This document shows positions 17,268-25,249 of a stretch of 33,036 bases of DNA, one piece after another. The stretch covers positions 1-33,036 of the forward strand of contig NZ_JAJCIA010000040.1 in NCBI RefSeq assembly GCF_020554845.1. Reading direction: 5' to 3'. Below the pieces are notes generated by a model, which worked only from the letters and a program-made list of their open reading frames with translations, was not told the origin of the DNA and made no database searches. Origin of the DNA: Blautia faecis (GTDB taxonomy: Bacteria; Bacillota; Clostridia; Lachnospirales; Lachnospiraceae). A program made the position numbers and the translations under genes. Each line of letters starts with the position of its first letter. Within the stretch, counting starts at the first letter, position 1.

Positions 17268-17780
17268 ATGAAGAGAATTGCAAAATTTCATAAAGTAAGT
17301 AAAGAGCGCTTTGTGGCAGACTGGATGGATGCTTTTGAAGGCGTGTCTGCTGACGAGGCAGAGAAGATTTATGAGGGAATCCGTCTTCCAAGACGGGCTA
17401 CTGCCGGAAGCGCAGGCTATGATTTCTTTTCCCCGGCTGATTTTACCATCAAGCCAGGCGAGACCATCAAGATTCCGACCGGGATCTGTGTGGAGATGGA
17501 TCAGGAATGGGTGCTGAAATGCTATCCAAGAAGCGGCCTGGGATTCAAATTCCGTCTGCAGCTGAATAATACGGTGGGGATTATTGACAGCGATTATTTT
17601 TATTCTGACAATGAAGGCCATATTTTTGCCAAGCTGACAAATGATACCAATGAGAATAAAGTGGTAGAATTGAAGGCAGATACAGGCTTTATGCAGGGAA
17701 TCTTCGTTGAGTACGGGATTACCGTAGATGATGATGTGACAGATGTGAGAAATGGCGGGTTTGGAAGTACGACGAAGTAA
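17268..17780 (+). CDS. dut: dUTP diphosphatase
   Basis: Hydrolyses dUTP to dUMP and pyrophosphate, keeping uracil out of DNA and feeding dTMP synthesis. The 170-residue protein shows the trimeric dUTPase motifs in order: motif 1 AGSAGYDFF, motif 2 PRSGLG, motif 3 NTVGIIDSDYF, motif 4 GFMQGIF, and the C-terminal glycine-rich motif 5 RNGGFGSTTK, which closes over the active site. The first 40 residues extend beyond the smallest family members. The ATG at 17268 follows CAGGAGG. It has a promoterless 140-bp upstream gap with the pnp terminator. Confidence 0.93.
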   Translation: MKRIAKFHKVSKERFVADWMDAFEGVSADEAEKIYEGIRLPRRATAGSAGYDFFSPADFTIKPGETIKIPTGICVEMDQEWVLKCYPRSGLGFKFRLQLNNTVGIIDSDYFYSDNEGHIFAKLTNDTNENKVVELKADTGFMQGIFVEYGITVDDDVTDVRNGGFGSTTK

Positions 17781-17816
17781 CCCGCTGCGGCGCCCTCGCA
17801 GTTTTATGGGAAATAC

Positions 17817-17866
17817 AAAAGCAGGTAAATGTGATGAATTTATCAATCACAGATACCTGCTTTTAT
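17817..17866. terminator. Bidirectional terminator between dut and the DUF1292 gene
   Basis: AAAAGCAGGTA (17817-17827) pairs perfectly with TACCTGCTTTT (17854-17864), and inside it TGTGAT (17830-17835) pairs with ATCACA (17846-17851). Runs of A on the left and T on the right let it serve both dut (+) and the convergent minus-strand gene. Confidence 0.85.
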
Positions 17867-17913
17867 TGTGCTTAAGTTTTTTTCAAATTTTGCAGAAAGC
17901 CTTTTTCAAACAG

Positions 17914-18006
17914 GCTCCCGCAGGAAATCTCTTTAAAGACCACCGGGAAGATTACTCTGATGCTCCCGCAGGAAATTTCTTTAAAGACCACCGGAGAGAT
18001 TACTCT
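17914..18006. repeat. 48-nt tandem direct repeat spanning a stop codon
   Basis: Two near-identical units begin at 17914 and 17962, period 48 nt, each about 45 nt: GCTCCCGCAGGAAAT, then TCTTTAAAGACCACCGG, then AGATTACTCT. Only a few bases differ. The right unit ends within the last codons and the stop (GAG TAA) of the minus-strand DUF1292 gene, and the left unit repeats GAGTAA in the 3' untranslated region. Each unit contains the near-palindrome CTTTAAAG. Confidence 0.8.
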
Positions 18007-18395
18007 AAAGGTGTTCCGGCAGCTTCTGCTTCTCGTGCATTCTGTAAAACAGTGTCAAATGCGATAGCAGCCTTATTGTACTCTTCGTCGCTCTCAATGT
18101 TGGAAAGCATGGGAGCACCCTCTGCAGTGCGGGTGAAGGAATACAGATAAACTTCACCGTCATGATTCTGGCCCTCTTCGTCAAGAGGAAGAAGCGCAAT
18201 ATATTCCTTTGCATCTACCGGGAAAATGGTAAGGATGGCGCATTCTACCTCAGTATCATCCTCCATGGTAAGAGTAATGGTGCTGTGCTGGTTTGCGTCA
18301 GTGCTGCATCCACCGCATGTGGAGCAGTCGGAACCGCCGCAGGATGAGCTGCTTCCACAGCTGCTGCAGGAGTTTGTCATATCTGAATCACTCAT
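18000..18395 (-). CDS. DUF1292 family protein with Cys-rich N-terminus
   Basis: 131-residue protein of unknown function. Residues 35-105 match the DUF1292 pattern (ITLTMEDDTEVECAIL, then VDAKEYIALLPLDEE), a small acidic Firmicutes family. The N-terminus carries eight features worth noting: Cys at 10, 13, 19, 24, 27 and 30, set in Ser/Gly, including two CxxC pairs, at C10-C13 and C24-C27. This could bind a metal, but that is inference. The ATG at 18395 has the minus-strand ribosome site GTGAGGT. It is convergent with dut, and its 3' end is the site of the 48-nt tandem repeat. Confidence 0.8.
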   Translation of the reverse strand: MSDSDMTNSCSSCGSSSSCGGSDCSTCGGCSTDANQHSTITLTMEDDTEVECAILTIFPVDAKEYIALLPLDEEGQNHDGEVYLYSFTRTAEGAPMLSNIESDEEYNKAAIAFDTVLQNAREAEAAGTPLE

Positions 18396-18433
18396 TAAAA
18401 ATACCTCACTTTATAAAAAATTTGTATTTATAT

Positions 18434-18476
18434 GTTACCTGTGAAAAAGCATGTTCATGCTGTAAAACAAGGTAAC
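18434..18476. repeat. Nested inverted repeat upstream of the DUF1292 gene
   Basis: GTTACC (18434-18439) pairs with GGTAAC (18471-18476), enclosing the perfect palindrome AGCATGTTCATGCT (18448-18461). It lies 40-80 bp upstream of the minus-strand gene. It could be an operator for a dimeric regulator or a leader hairpin. Confidence 0.5.
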
Positions 18477-18555
18477 ACCGGGACTTCTTTAGCTTCATTT
18501 TCACTGGTAACGGTATGCCCGGACAATATTTAGATTGTACCAGAAAAATAGGGTT

Positions 18556-18583
18556 TTGTGAATAGGGAAATCTGTGTTATAAT
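18556..18583 (+). promoter_or_regulatory. Candidate promoter for the exonuclease gene
   Basis: A perfect -10 TATAAT (18578-18583) is preceded by TTGTGA (18556-18561) at 16 bp. This implies a leader of about 150 nt. Confidence 0.55.
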
Positions 18584-18738
18584 GAAGAAAGTGTTAGAAT
18601 ATATTGAATATTCACAGGCAATATCCTATGAGAGGTTTTTTGTGAATGAAGTTCACTGGAAACTTTGAAAAAATGGGCAAAATCATGTACAGAAGGATTT
18701 TTGTGCATTATATAAATTTTTACAGATTGGAGAACAAC

Positions 18739-19494
18739 ATGAAGCTTGTATCATGGAACGTAAATGGAATCCGTGCCTGTATTACCAAGGGCTTTGAAGA
18801 AAGCTTTGCGAAGCTGGACGCAGACATTTTCTGCCTTCAGGAGACCAAATGTCAGGAGAACCAGGTGAAGCTGGAGCTTCCAGGTTATTATCAATATTGG
18901 AATTACGCGAACCGCAAGGGATATTCCGGAACAGCTGTTTTTACGAAAAAAGAGCCGTTGTCCGTGACTTACGGACTTGGAATAGAGGAACACGATAAAG
19001 AAGGCCGTGTGATCACTGCAGAGATGGACGATTTTTATCTGGTTACCGTATATACGCCCAATTCCCAGTCCGAGCTTCGAAGACTGGAATACCGCATGGA
19101 ATGGGAAAGAGATTTCCTGGCTTATCTTCTGAAGCTTCAGGAGAAAAAGCCTGTGATCTGCTGTGGAGACATGAATGTGGCACATCAGGAAATTGACCTG
19201 AAGAATCCTAAGACTAACCGGATGAACGCAGGCTTCACAGATGAAGAGAGAGCCTGCTTTACCAGAACTCTGGAAGCTGGATTTATTGACACATTCCGTT
19301 ACTTTTATCCGGAGCTTGAGGGTGCCTACTCCTGGTGGTCTTACCGATTTAAGGCAAGAGAGAAGAACGCCGGATGGAGAATTGACTATTTCATCACCTC
19401 TCCGTCCTTGAAAGAGAATCTGGAGGATGCGAAGATTCACAGCGAGATAATGGGATCCGACCATTGTCCTGTAGAGCTGGATCTGAAATTTTAG
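18739..19494 (+). CDS. xth: Exodeoxyribonuclease III / AP endonuclease
   Basis: Class II AP endonuclease and 3' exonuclease of base-excision repair, ExoIII/ExoA type. The 251-residue protein shows the endonuclease/exonuclease/phosphatase signatures: SWNVNGIRA with N7, FCLQETK with the metal-binding E35, the CCGDMNVAH segment with the catalytic Asp and Asn, AYSWWSYR and the final GSDHCPV Asp-His pair. The ATG at 18739 follows TTGGAGAAC. The next gene starts 51 bp downstream and no clear terminator lies between. Confidence 0.95.
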   Translation: MKLVSWNVNGIRACITKGFEESFAKLDADIFCLQETKCQENQVKLELPGYYQYWNYANRKGYSGTAVFTKKEPLSVTYGLGIEEHDKEGRVITAEMDDFYLVTVYTPNSQSELRRLEYRMEWERDFLAYLLKLQEKKPVICCGDMNVAHQEIDLKNPKTNRMNAGFTDEERACFTRTLEAGFIDTFRYFYPELEGAYSWWSYRFKAREKNAGWRIDYFITSPSLKENLEDAKIHSEIMGSDHCPVELDLKF

Positions 19495-19545
19495 ACCATA
19501 GGGAGTCCTGTATGGCAGGATCTGGGGATAAACAGATAGCATCGG

Positions 19546-21678
19546 ATGATTTTATTTCATAAGAAAGATTGCATTATGCAGATTCCTTTTGGGAAACGTG
19601 CTCTGTGTACAAAAATGGCTACAGACGAGACAGCAGACAAAGACAGGAGGGCTTATAAAGTGCCAATACCGGGAAATAAGAGCGTGGTTGTGACATACGG
19701 TTATCCTCTTTTACTTGGGGTAACCCAGATGGCAGATGGATATAATTTTGCAGTGGAAGCGGAAGAGGATTCTGAGGTTTACCTGCTTCTTTACAGGAAG
19801 AGGGGAAGAGAGCCCTTTTATGAACTTCTTCTGGATGAAAAATATCGTACAGGACGGATTTTTTCTGTCTTTATGAAAAAATTAAATGTAACCAATCTGG
19901 AATACAATTTTAAGATAAACGGGGAAATCTATCTGGATCCCTGTGCCAGCAGAATCAGCGGAAGAGAGCACTTTGGGGCAGCGTGGGAGGAGGATCCCCA
20001 CAAGGTGCGATGCGGCTTCTGGTCAGGCAATGGTTATGACTGGGGGGATGAGAAAGCACCGGAAACAGACTTTGGAGATATGATCCTCTATAAAGTACAT
20101 GTCCGTGGATATACCAGGCAGGCTAAGCTGCCGGCAGGACTTCGGGGCACTTTTTCCGGTCTGGTACAGATGATCCCATACTGGCAGGAGCTTGGCATTA
20201 ATACAGTAGAGCTTATGCCGGCCTATGAATTTATGGAGGTGGTTCCGCCAAAGGAGCCAGACGGTCTGGTTTCCCAGAAGGGGAAAAAGGACGAGGTAAA
20301 TTACTGGGGATATGGAAATGGTCTTTATTTCGCGCCAAAGAGTGCTTATTGCGCTACCCGGGATCCCCACAGGGAATTTTGTGACATGATCAGGGCTTTT
20401 CACAAAGCAGGGATTGGCTGTATCATGGAAATGTATTTTCCGGCAGAAGTTAATCCTTTAATGGCACTTCGTGCAGTGCAGTTCTGGAAACAGAATTATC
20501 ATGTGGACGGCTTTCATATTCTGGGAGAAGGGGCACCTCTTGACCTGATCATGAAGGACGGCCTGCTTGCAGGGACGAAGATCATGGCAGAAGGAATGGA
20601 TACGGCTGCTCTTTATAAGAACCGCAGATCAGGAAAGCGTTGCTTTGCGGAATATAATCTGGGCTTTTTGCAGGATATGCGCAGATTCCTGAAAAGCGAT
20701 GAGGATATGGTTCCGGCTGTGCAGTACCGCATCCGTCATAACCCGGATGACCATGGAGTGATCAATTATATCACCTGCCAGGACGGTTTTACTTTAAATG
20801 ACCTTGTTTCCTACAATTATAAGCACAATGAGGCAAATGGGGAAGGCAATAACGACGGCTGCAGCTATAATTATTCCTGGAATTGCGGTATTGAAGGACC
20901 AAGCAGGAAGCAGTGGATCCGTCAGATGAGGGAGCGCCAGATGCGTGCTGCTTTTGCCATGCTGCTGTTTTCCCAGGGAGTGCCCATGATCTATGGCGGT
21001 GATGAGATCGGCAATTCCCAGGAGGGAAATAACAATGCTTACTGTCAGGATAATCCCATTGGCTGGATTGACTGGCGGGGACTGCGGCGAAATGCCAGTA
21101 TGCTCGCCTTTGTAAAAAAGGCAGTTGCACTTCGGAAGGCTCATCCTGTCCTTCATATGAGTGAGAGCATGAAAGAAGCAGATTACCTTGGCAAGGGATT
21201 CCCGGATATGTCTTTTCATGGGGAACGTGCATGGTTCTGCAACATGGAAAATACCAGCCGCATGATCGGCATGATGCTGTGCGGGGCATATGCAAAGCTG
21301 CCGGACGGAAGTGAGGATGATTTCCTTTATACAGGCTATAATTTTCACTGGGAAACCAGGAATATCGCGCTTCCTAATCTGCCAGAGGGGATGGAGTGGA
21401 AGAAAGTGATGGATACCGGAGATCTGACCTGTGATGGATTTTATGGGGAAAATGGCCAGGTCTATGAAAGAGCCGTGGAGGTGGGACCGCGTACAGTGGT
21501 TGTACTTCAGGGTGTGAAGAAACCGGAGCCTGAAAGAAAGCATACTGGCAAAGGAAAAAAGAATGAAAAACTGCCAGTCGCAAAAGCGAAGAAAACTGCA
21601 GCTTCAGACAATACTGTGACAGAAGCTGAGAATAAGGAAAGGAGGTCCGGTGACAATGCATCCATGGCTTCACTTTAA
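19546..21678 (+). CDS. GH13 glycogen-debranching-like protein, probable pseudoenzyme
   Basis: Resembles GlgX/isoamylase debranching enzymes over a CBM48-like N-terminus and a (beta/alpha)8 barrel; typical segments include SQGVPMIYGGDEIG and QEGNNNAYCQDNPIGWIDW. The active-site regions are altered. Region II reads VDGFHILG, so the nucleophile Asp is Leu326. Region I reads IMEMYFPAEVNP in place of a DxxxNH motif. In region IV the usual HD is Q412-D413. The acid/base E349 in IMAEGMD remains. The last 60 residues are Lys/Ala/Glu-rich and look disordered. Catalysis seems unlikely; glycan binding or a structural role is a guess. The start is uncertain (ATG at 19546 or 19576) because neither has a strong ribosome site. 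It overlaps the next gene. Confidence 0.8.
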   Translation: MILFHKKDCIMQIPFGKRALCTKMATDETADKDRRAYKVPIPGNKSVVVTYGYPLLLGVTQMADGYNFAVEAEEDSEVYLLLYRKRGREPFYELLLDEKYRTGRIFSVFMKKLNVTNLEYNFKINGEIYLDPCASRISGREHFGAAWEEDPHKVRCGFWSGNGYDWGDEKAPETDFGDMILYKVHVRGYTRQAKLPAGLRGTFSGLVQMIPYWQELGINTVELMPAYEFMEVVPPKEPDGLVSQKGKKDEVNYWGYGNGLYFAPKSAYCATRDPHREFCDMIRAFHKAGIGCIMEMYFPAEVNPLMALRAVQFWKQNYHVDGFHILGEGAPLDLIMKDGLLAGTKIMAEGMDTAALYKNRRSGKRCFAEYNLGFLQDMRRFLKSDEDMVPAVQYRIRHNPDDHGVINYITCQDGFTLNDLVSYNYKHNEANGEGNNDGCSYNYSWNCGIEGPSRKQWIRQMRERQMRAAFAMLLFSQGVPMIYGGDEIGNSQEGNNNAYCQDNPIGWIDWRGLRRNASMLAFVKKAVALRKAHPVLHMSESMKEADYLGKGFPDMSFHGERAWFCNMENTSRMIGMMLCGAYAKLPDGSEDDFLYTGYNFHWETRNIALPNLPEGMEWKKVMDTGDLTCDGFYGENGQVYERAVEVGPRTVVVLQGVKKPEPERKHTGKGKKNEKLPVAKAKKTAASDNTVTEAENKERRSGDNASMASL

Positions 21679-22201
21679 AACAATCACAAAGCATAAGCTG
21701 ATGGTCATGCACTATTGCTTCCGAATCGGACTTTACAAGCAAGGGCTTCTCCATGACCTTTCCAAATATACTCCATCGGAATTTCTGGTGGGCTGCAAAT
21801 ATTATCAGGGAAACAGAAGTCCAAATAACGCAGAACGTGAGGCTACTGGCGTGTCTACCGCCTGGCTTCATCATAAAGGGCGCAATAAGCATCATTATGA
21901 GCATTGGGTGGATTATTCCATAAATGATCCGGAGCATGTGATCATGGGGGCGAAAATGCCTCGCAGATATGTGGCAGAGATGGTGATGGACCGGATCAGT
22001 GCCTCCAGGACGTATCTTGGGGACGCATATGACAATCACAAGCCGCTGGAATATTTTCTGAAAAGCAAGCCGAAGCTGTGGTTTGTACATCCCCAGACCA
22101 AAAAAGAGTTAGAGGGGCTGCTTCGGATCCTCAATGACAAAGGGGAAGAAAAGGCTTTGTGGTATATTAAGCATGTTTATCTGAAAGGGAAAGAGAAGTA
22201 G
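21656..22201 (+). CDS. DUF5662-like small protein
   Basis: 181-residue soluble protein resembling the DUF5662 family, function unknown. It is His-rich: GLLHDLSKY contains an H33-D34 pair, and a later WLHHKGRNKHHYEHW cluster could supply further metal ligands, recalling HD-domain hydrolases. That likeness is inference only. The ATG at 21656 has AAGGAGGT nine bases upstream; GTG at 21650 is in frame but too close to the ribosome site. It overlaps the 3' end of the GH13 gene by 23 nt, so the two are probably co-translated. Confidence 0.75.
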   Translation: MHPWLHFKTITKHKLMVMHYCFRIGLYKQGLLHDLSKYTPSEFLVGCKYYQGNRSPNNAEREATGVSTAWLHHKGRNKHHYEHWVDYSINDPEHVIMGAKMPRRYVAEMVMDRISASRTYLGDAYDNHKPLEYFLKSKPKLWFVHPQTKKELEGLLRILNDKGEEKALWYIKHVYLKGKEK

Positions 22202-22255
22202 TTTCATATTCTGTGTTTATAAAACGCATACTTTCAAAAAAATATATAATATCAC

Positions 22256-22291
22256 TTGCACTTTCATACTCTTCTGTGGTAAAGTATGAAA
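22256..22291 (+). promoter_or_regulatory. Candidate putP promoter with overlapping inverted repeat
   Basis: -35 TTGCAC (22256-22261) and -10 TAAAGT (22280-22285) are 18 bp apart. A perfect 9-bp inverted repeat, TTTCATACT (22262-22270) and AGTATGAAA (22283-22291), spans the spacer and the -10 box. A related CATACTTTCA lies upstream at 22227-22236. The layout suits a repressor operator. Confidence 0.45.
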
Positions 22292-22355
22292 TATGTTATT
22301 TTGCTGTCCGGATGATTTGGGGACGGCAGATTTTATAACAGAGGAGGAGAAAAAA

Positions 22356-23891
22356 TTGAGTGGTACAACAGTGATAATTCTGATTGCTTTTGTGTTTTAC
22401 CTTGCCATGATGATCGTCATCGGCGCGGTTTACATGAAAAAGACCTCCAGCTCAGAGGATTATTTCCTTGGAGGACGAGGACTGAACGGATGGGTGGCAG
22501 CCCTTTCAGCACAGGCTTCTGATATGAGCGGATGGCTTCTGATGGGTCTTCCCGGAGCTATTTATTCCTTTGGATCCGGACAGATCTGGATCGCGGTAGG
22601 ACTTTTTATCGGAACTGTTCTCAACTGGGTTTGTATTTCCGGAAGACTTCGTAAATACACCATCGCAGCAAACAATTCCATGACCATCCCGGCATTTTTC
22701 GAGAACCGTTACCGTGATAAGAAAAAGATCCTACTTCTGATCTCATCAGTGGTAATCGTAATCTTTTTCCTGGTGTATACAGCTTCTGCGCTGGCAGCAG
22801 GCGGTAAGCTGTTCAATACCGTATTTGGACTTGATTATCACATAGCACTTGCCATTGGAGCAGCGGTTATTCTTTGCTATACTTTCATGGGCGGCTTTAT
22901 GGCGGTCTGTGTAACAGACTTTGTACAGGGAACCCTGATGCTTATCGGACTGCTTGTAGTTCCGCTGGTGGCATATTTCCTGCTTCCAGGCAATCTTACA
23001 GACCTGATCTCCCAGAGCGGCGTGACCGGCGGTGCAGGTGCTTATCTGAACCCATTTATGAATGGAGACAGACCATATACCTTTATAGAGATCTTTTCCC
23101 AGCTGGCATGGGGCTTTGGATACTGTGGAATGCCTCACGTACTGGTAAGATTTATGGCAGTTAAGAACGAGAAGGAACTGAAAAAATCCTGGGCGATTGC
23201 CATTGTATGGGATCTTCTTTCCCTGACAGCTGCATTTGCAATCGCTGTGATCGGAAGAGCTTATCTGCTTCCTGTTATTCTTGGGGAGAACGGAGCTGCT
23301 TCTTCTGAGAGCGTATTTATTGAGATGATCCGCAAGGTGTTTACCTCAGAGCTTGCGCTTCCCTTTATCGGTGGACTGTTCCTCTGCGGAATCCTTGCAG
23401 CGATCATGTCCACAGCGGATTCCCAGCTTCTGGTAACGGCTTCTGCAGTATCAGAGGACTTGTATCACAGCTTTGTCAAGAAGGATGCTGATACAGAGGA
23501 AATTCTGAAAGTAAGCCGCATCACGGTTATTGTGATCGCAGTGATTGCATTTGTCATTGCATGGAATCCGGACAGCAGTATTATGGGACTGGTTTCCAAT
23601 GCATGGGCAGGACTTGGTTCTGCATTTGGACCGATCGTGGTAATGTCCCTGTTCTGGAGAAGAACCAATCTTCCAGGTGCCATTGCAGGTATGGTGACTG
23701 GCGGACTTACCGTTATTATCTGGGACTATATTCCATTAGTTGGAGGACAGACACTGGGAACCTATACCGGACTTTATTCCCTGGCAGTTGGTTTCCTGCT
23801 CAGTCTGGTGATGATCGTGATCGTCAGCCTTGTGACGAAGGCTCCATCCAAAGAAATCACAGATGAGTTTGACAGAGTTGCTGCGAAATAA
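22356..23891 (+). CDS. putP: Sodium/proline-type symporter (SSS family, PutP-like)
   Basis: Integral membrane secondary transporter that couples sodium entry to solute uptake. PutP likeness makes proline the likeliest substrate, but this is not proven. The 511-residue length matches PutP, with about 13 hydrophobic segments. The sodium-site helix reads SAQASDMSGWLLMGLPGA, placing D56 and S58 where E. coli PutP has D55 and S57. A further family segment is IMSTADSQLLVTASAVSEDL. I chose TTG at 22356 because GAGGAGG lies eight bases upstream; the upstream extension from 22293 is not membrane-like. It is monocistronic, with its own promoter and terminator. Confidence 0.9.
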   Translation: MSGTTVIILIAFVFYLAMMIVIGAVYMKKTSSSEDYFLGGRGLNGWVAALSAQASDMSGWLLMGLPGAIYSFGSGQIWIAVGLFIGTVLNWVCISGRLRKYTIAANNSMTIPAFFENRYRDKKKILLLISSVVIVIFFLVYTASALAAGGKLFNTVFGLDYHIALAIGAAVILCYTFMGGFMAVCVTDFVQGTLMLIGLLVVPLVAYFLLPGNLTDLISQSGVTGGAGAYLNPFMNGDRPYTFIEIFSQLAWGFGYCGMPHVLVRFMAVKNEKELKKSWAIAIVWDLLSLTAAFAIAVIGRAYLLPVILGENGAASSESVFIEMIRKVFTSELALPFIGGLFLCGILAAIMSTADSQLLVTASAVSEDLYHSFVKKDADTEEILKVSRITVIVIAVIAFVIAWNPDSSIMGLVSNAWAGLGSAFGPIVVMSLFWRRTNLPGAIAGMVTGGLTVIIWDYIPLVGGQTLGTYTGLYSLAVGFLLSLVMIVIVSLVTKAPSKEITDEFDRVAAK

Positions 23892-23962
23892 TGCGGTTGT
23901 ATGATCGTTGTGCATTGTGATGCGTGTTATAGGTTGCGATGCGACCATTAAGAAAGTTTTAT

Positions 23963-24002
23963 AAAAAAGGTAGTCCTTATATGGAAAGGGCTACCTTTTT
24001 TT
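23963..24002. terminator. putP terminator
   Basis: GGTAGTCCTT (23969-23978) pairs with AAGGGCTACC (23986-23995) including one G-U pair, with a 7-nt loop, flanked by six A on the left and seven T on the right. It should work for the plus strand and could work for the minus strand. Confidence 0.85.
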
Positions 24003-24014
24003 CTGAAAATTTGT

Positions 24015-24020
24015 TATAAT
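24015..24020 (+). promoter_or_regulatory. Possible -10 box for glf
   Basis: A perfect TATAAT lies just after the putP terminator, about 100 nt before glf. The expected -35 position falls in the terminator's right arm and has no good match, so this is tentative. Confidence 0.35.
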
Positions 24021-24122
24021 AATAACATCTTTATCCGGGAATGAAAGACATTGTATATCAGTGTCTGGCAGAAAACGGACGTAATAAATCTGCATTCCCA
24101 TAACAGAAAGGGGCAACACAAG

Positions 24123-25238
24123 ATGAAAAAATATGATTATTTAATTGTAGGAGCCGGACTTTTTGGAGCTGTATTCGCTCACGAAGCTACTAAGAAGGGC
24201 AAGACCTGCCTGGTGATCGACAAGCGTGATCATATCGGCGGTAATATTTACACAGAGGAAGTAGAAGGCATCCAGGTCCACAAGTATGGCGCACATATTT
24301 TCCATACCTCTAAGAAGGAAATCTGGGACTATGTGAACCAGTTTACAGAATTTAACCACTTTGTAAATTCACCTATTGCTGTGTATAAGGATGAACTGTA
24401 TAATCTTCCGTTTAATATGAATACATTCCACCAGCTCTGGGGAGTTCGGACTCCGGCAGAGGCGAAGGCGAAGATTCAGGAGCAGATCAGCCGCATGCAC
24501 ATCACACACCCGAAGAACCTGGAAGAGCAGGCGCTGGCGCTGGTGGGACAGGATGTGTATGAGAAGCTGGTAGAGGGCTATACCCGCAAGCAGTGGGGAA
24601 GAGAGTGTAAGGACCTTCCGTCCTTTATTATCAAGAGACTTCCTCTTCGTTATACCTATGATAATAACTATTTTAAGGATCCCTATCAGGGTATTCCGAA
24701 GGGCGGCTATACCCGCATTATCAAGAAGCTTCTGGAGGGTGTCCAGGTTTGCCTGAAGACGGATTTCTTTGCAAACAGAGAAGAGCTCACTGCACAGGCA
24801 GATAAGATCCTTTTTACCGGTATGATCGATGAATTTTACGATTACTGCTATGGTGAGCTGGAGTACCGTTCCCTGCGTTTTGAGACAGAAGTGCTTGATA
24901 TGGGGAACTATCAGGGAAATGCGGTTGTGAACTATACCGATTATGAAGTGCCATATACCCGTATTATTGAGCATAAGCACTTCGAATTTGGGACACAGCC
25001 GAAGACTGTTATCACAAGAGAATATCCGGCAGCATGGGAGAAGGGAAAAGAGCCGTATTATCCCATTAATGATCCGAAGAATGACGAGCTCTTTGACAAG
25101 TATGAGCGCCGTGCATTAGAAGAGAAGAATGTACTCTTCGGCGGACGACTGGGCATGTACCGCTATATGGATATGGATAAAGTAATCGAGGAAGCTCTTA
25201 ATATGGCTGAGACCGAGCTGACCTACGAAGAAGTATAA
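24123..25238 (+). CDS. glf: UDP-galactopyranose mutase
   Basis: Flavoenzyme that interconverts UDP-galactopyranose and UDP-galactofuranose, the donor for galactofuranose in surface polysaccharides. The 371-residue protein starts with the FAD-binding VGAGLFGAVFA (glycines 10, 12 and 15). Also typical are HIGGNIYTEE, KYGAHIFHTS, the EGYTRKQWGR segment of the substrate site and the C-terminal FGGRLGMYRYMDMD. The ATG at 24123 follows AAAGGGGC. No glycan cluster is visible nearby; only one small gene follows at 11 bp. Confidence 0.96.
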   Translation: MKKYDYLIVGAGLFGAVFAHEATKKGKTCLVIDKRDHIGGNIYTEEVEGIQVHKYGAHIFHTSKKEIWDYVNQFTEFNHFVNSPIAVYKDELYNLPFNMNTFHQLWGVRTPAEAKAKIQEQISRMHITHPKNLEEQALALVGQDVYEKLVEGYTRKQWGRECKDLPSFIIKRLPLRYTYDNNYFKDPYQGIPKGGYTRIIKKLLEGVQVCLKTDFFANREELTAQADKILFTGMIDEFYDYCYGELEYRSLRFETEVLDMGNYQGNAVVNYTDYEVPYTRIIEHKHFEFGTQPKTVITREYPAAWEKGKEPYYPINDPKNDELFDKYERRALEEKNVLFGGRLGMYRYMDMDKVIEEALNMAETELTYEEV

Positions 25239-25249
25239 AGGAGAATACT

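Larger units (their letters stand above)
18396..18738. other. Divergent intergenic region before the exonuclease gene
   Basis: This 343-bp region holds a nested inverted repeat (18434-18476), a plus-strand promoter near 18556-18583 and an AT-rich leader. For the minus strand, only weak -10-like TATAAA boxes were seen near 18409 and 18428. An in-frame upstream extension of the exonuclease frame to 18646 has no ribosome site. Confidence 0.55.

Noticed and set aside
598..18511. 12-nt match TTCACTGGTAAC at 598-609 and 18500-18511
   Set aside because: Matches of 12 nt are expected by chance many times in a window this long, and the flanks do not agree.
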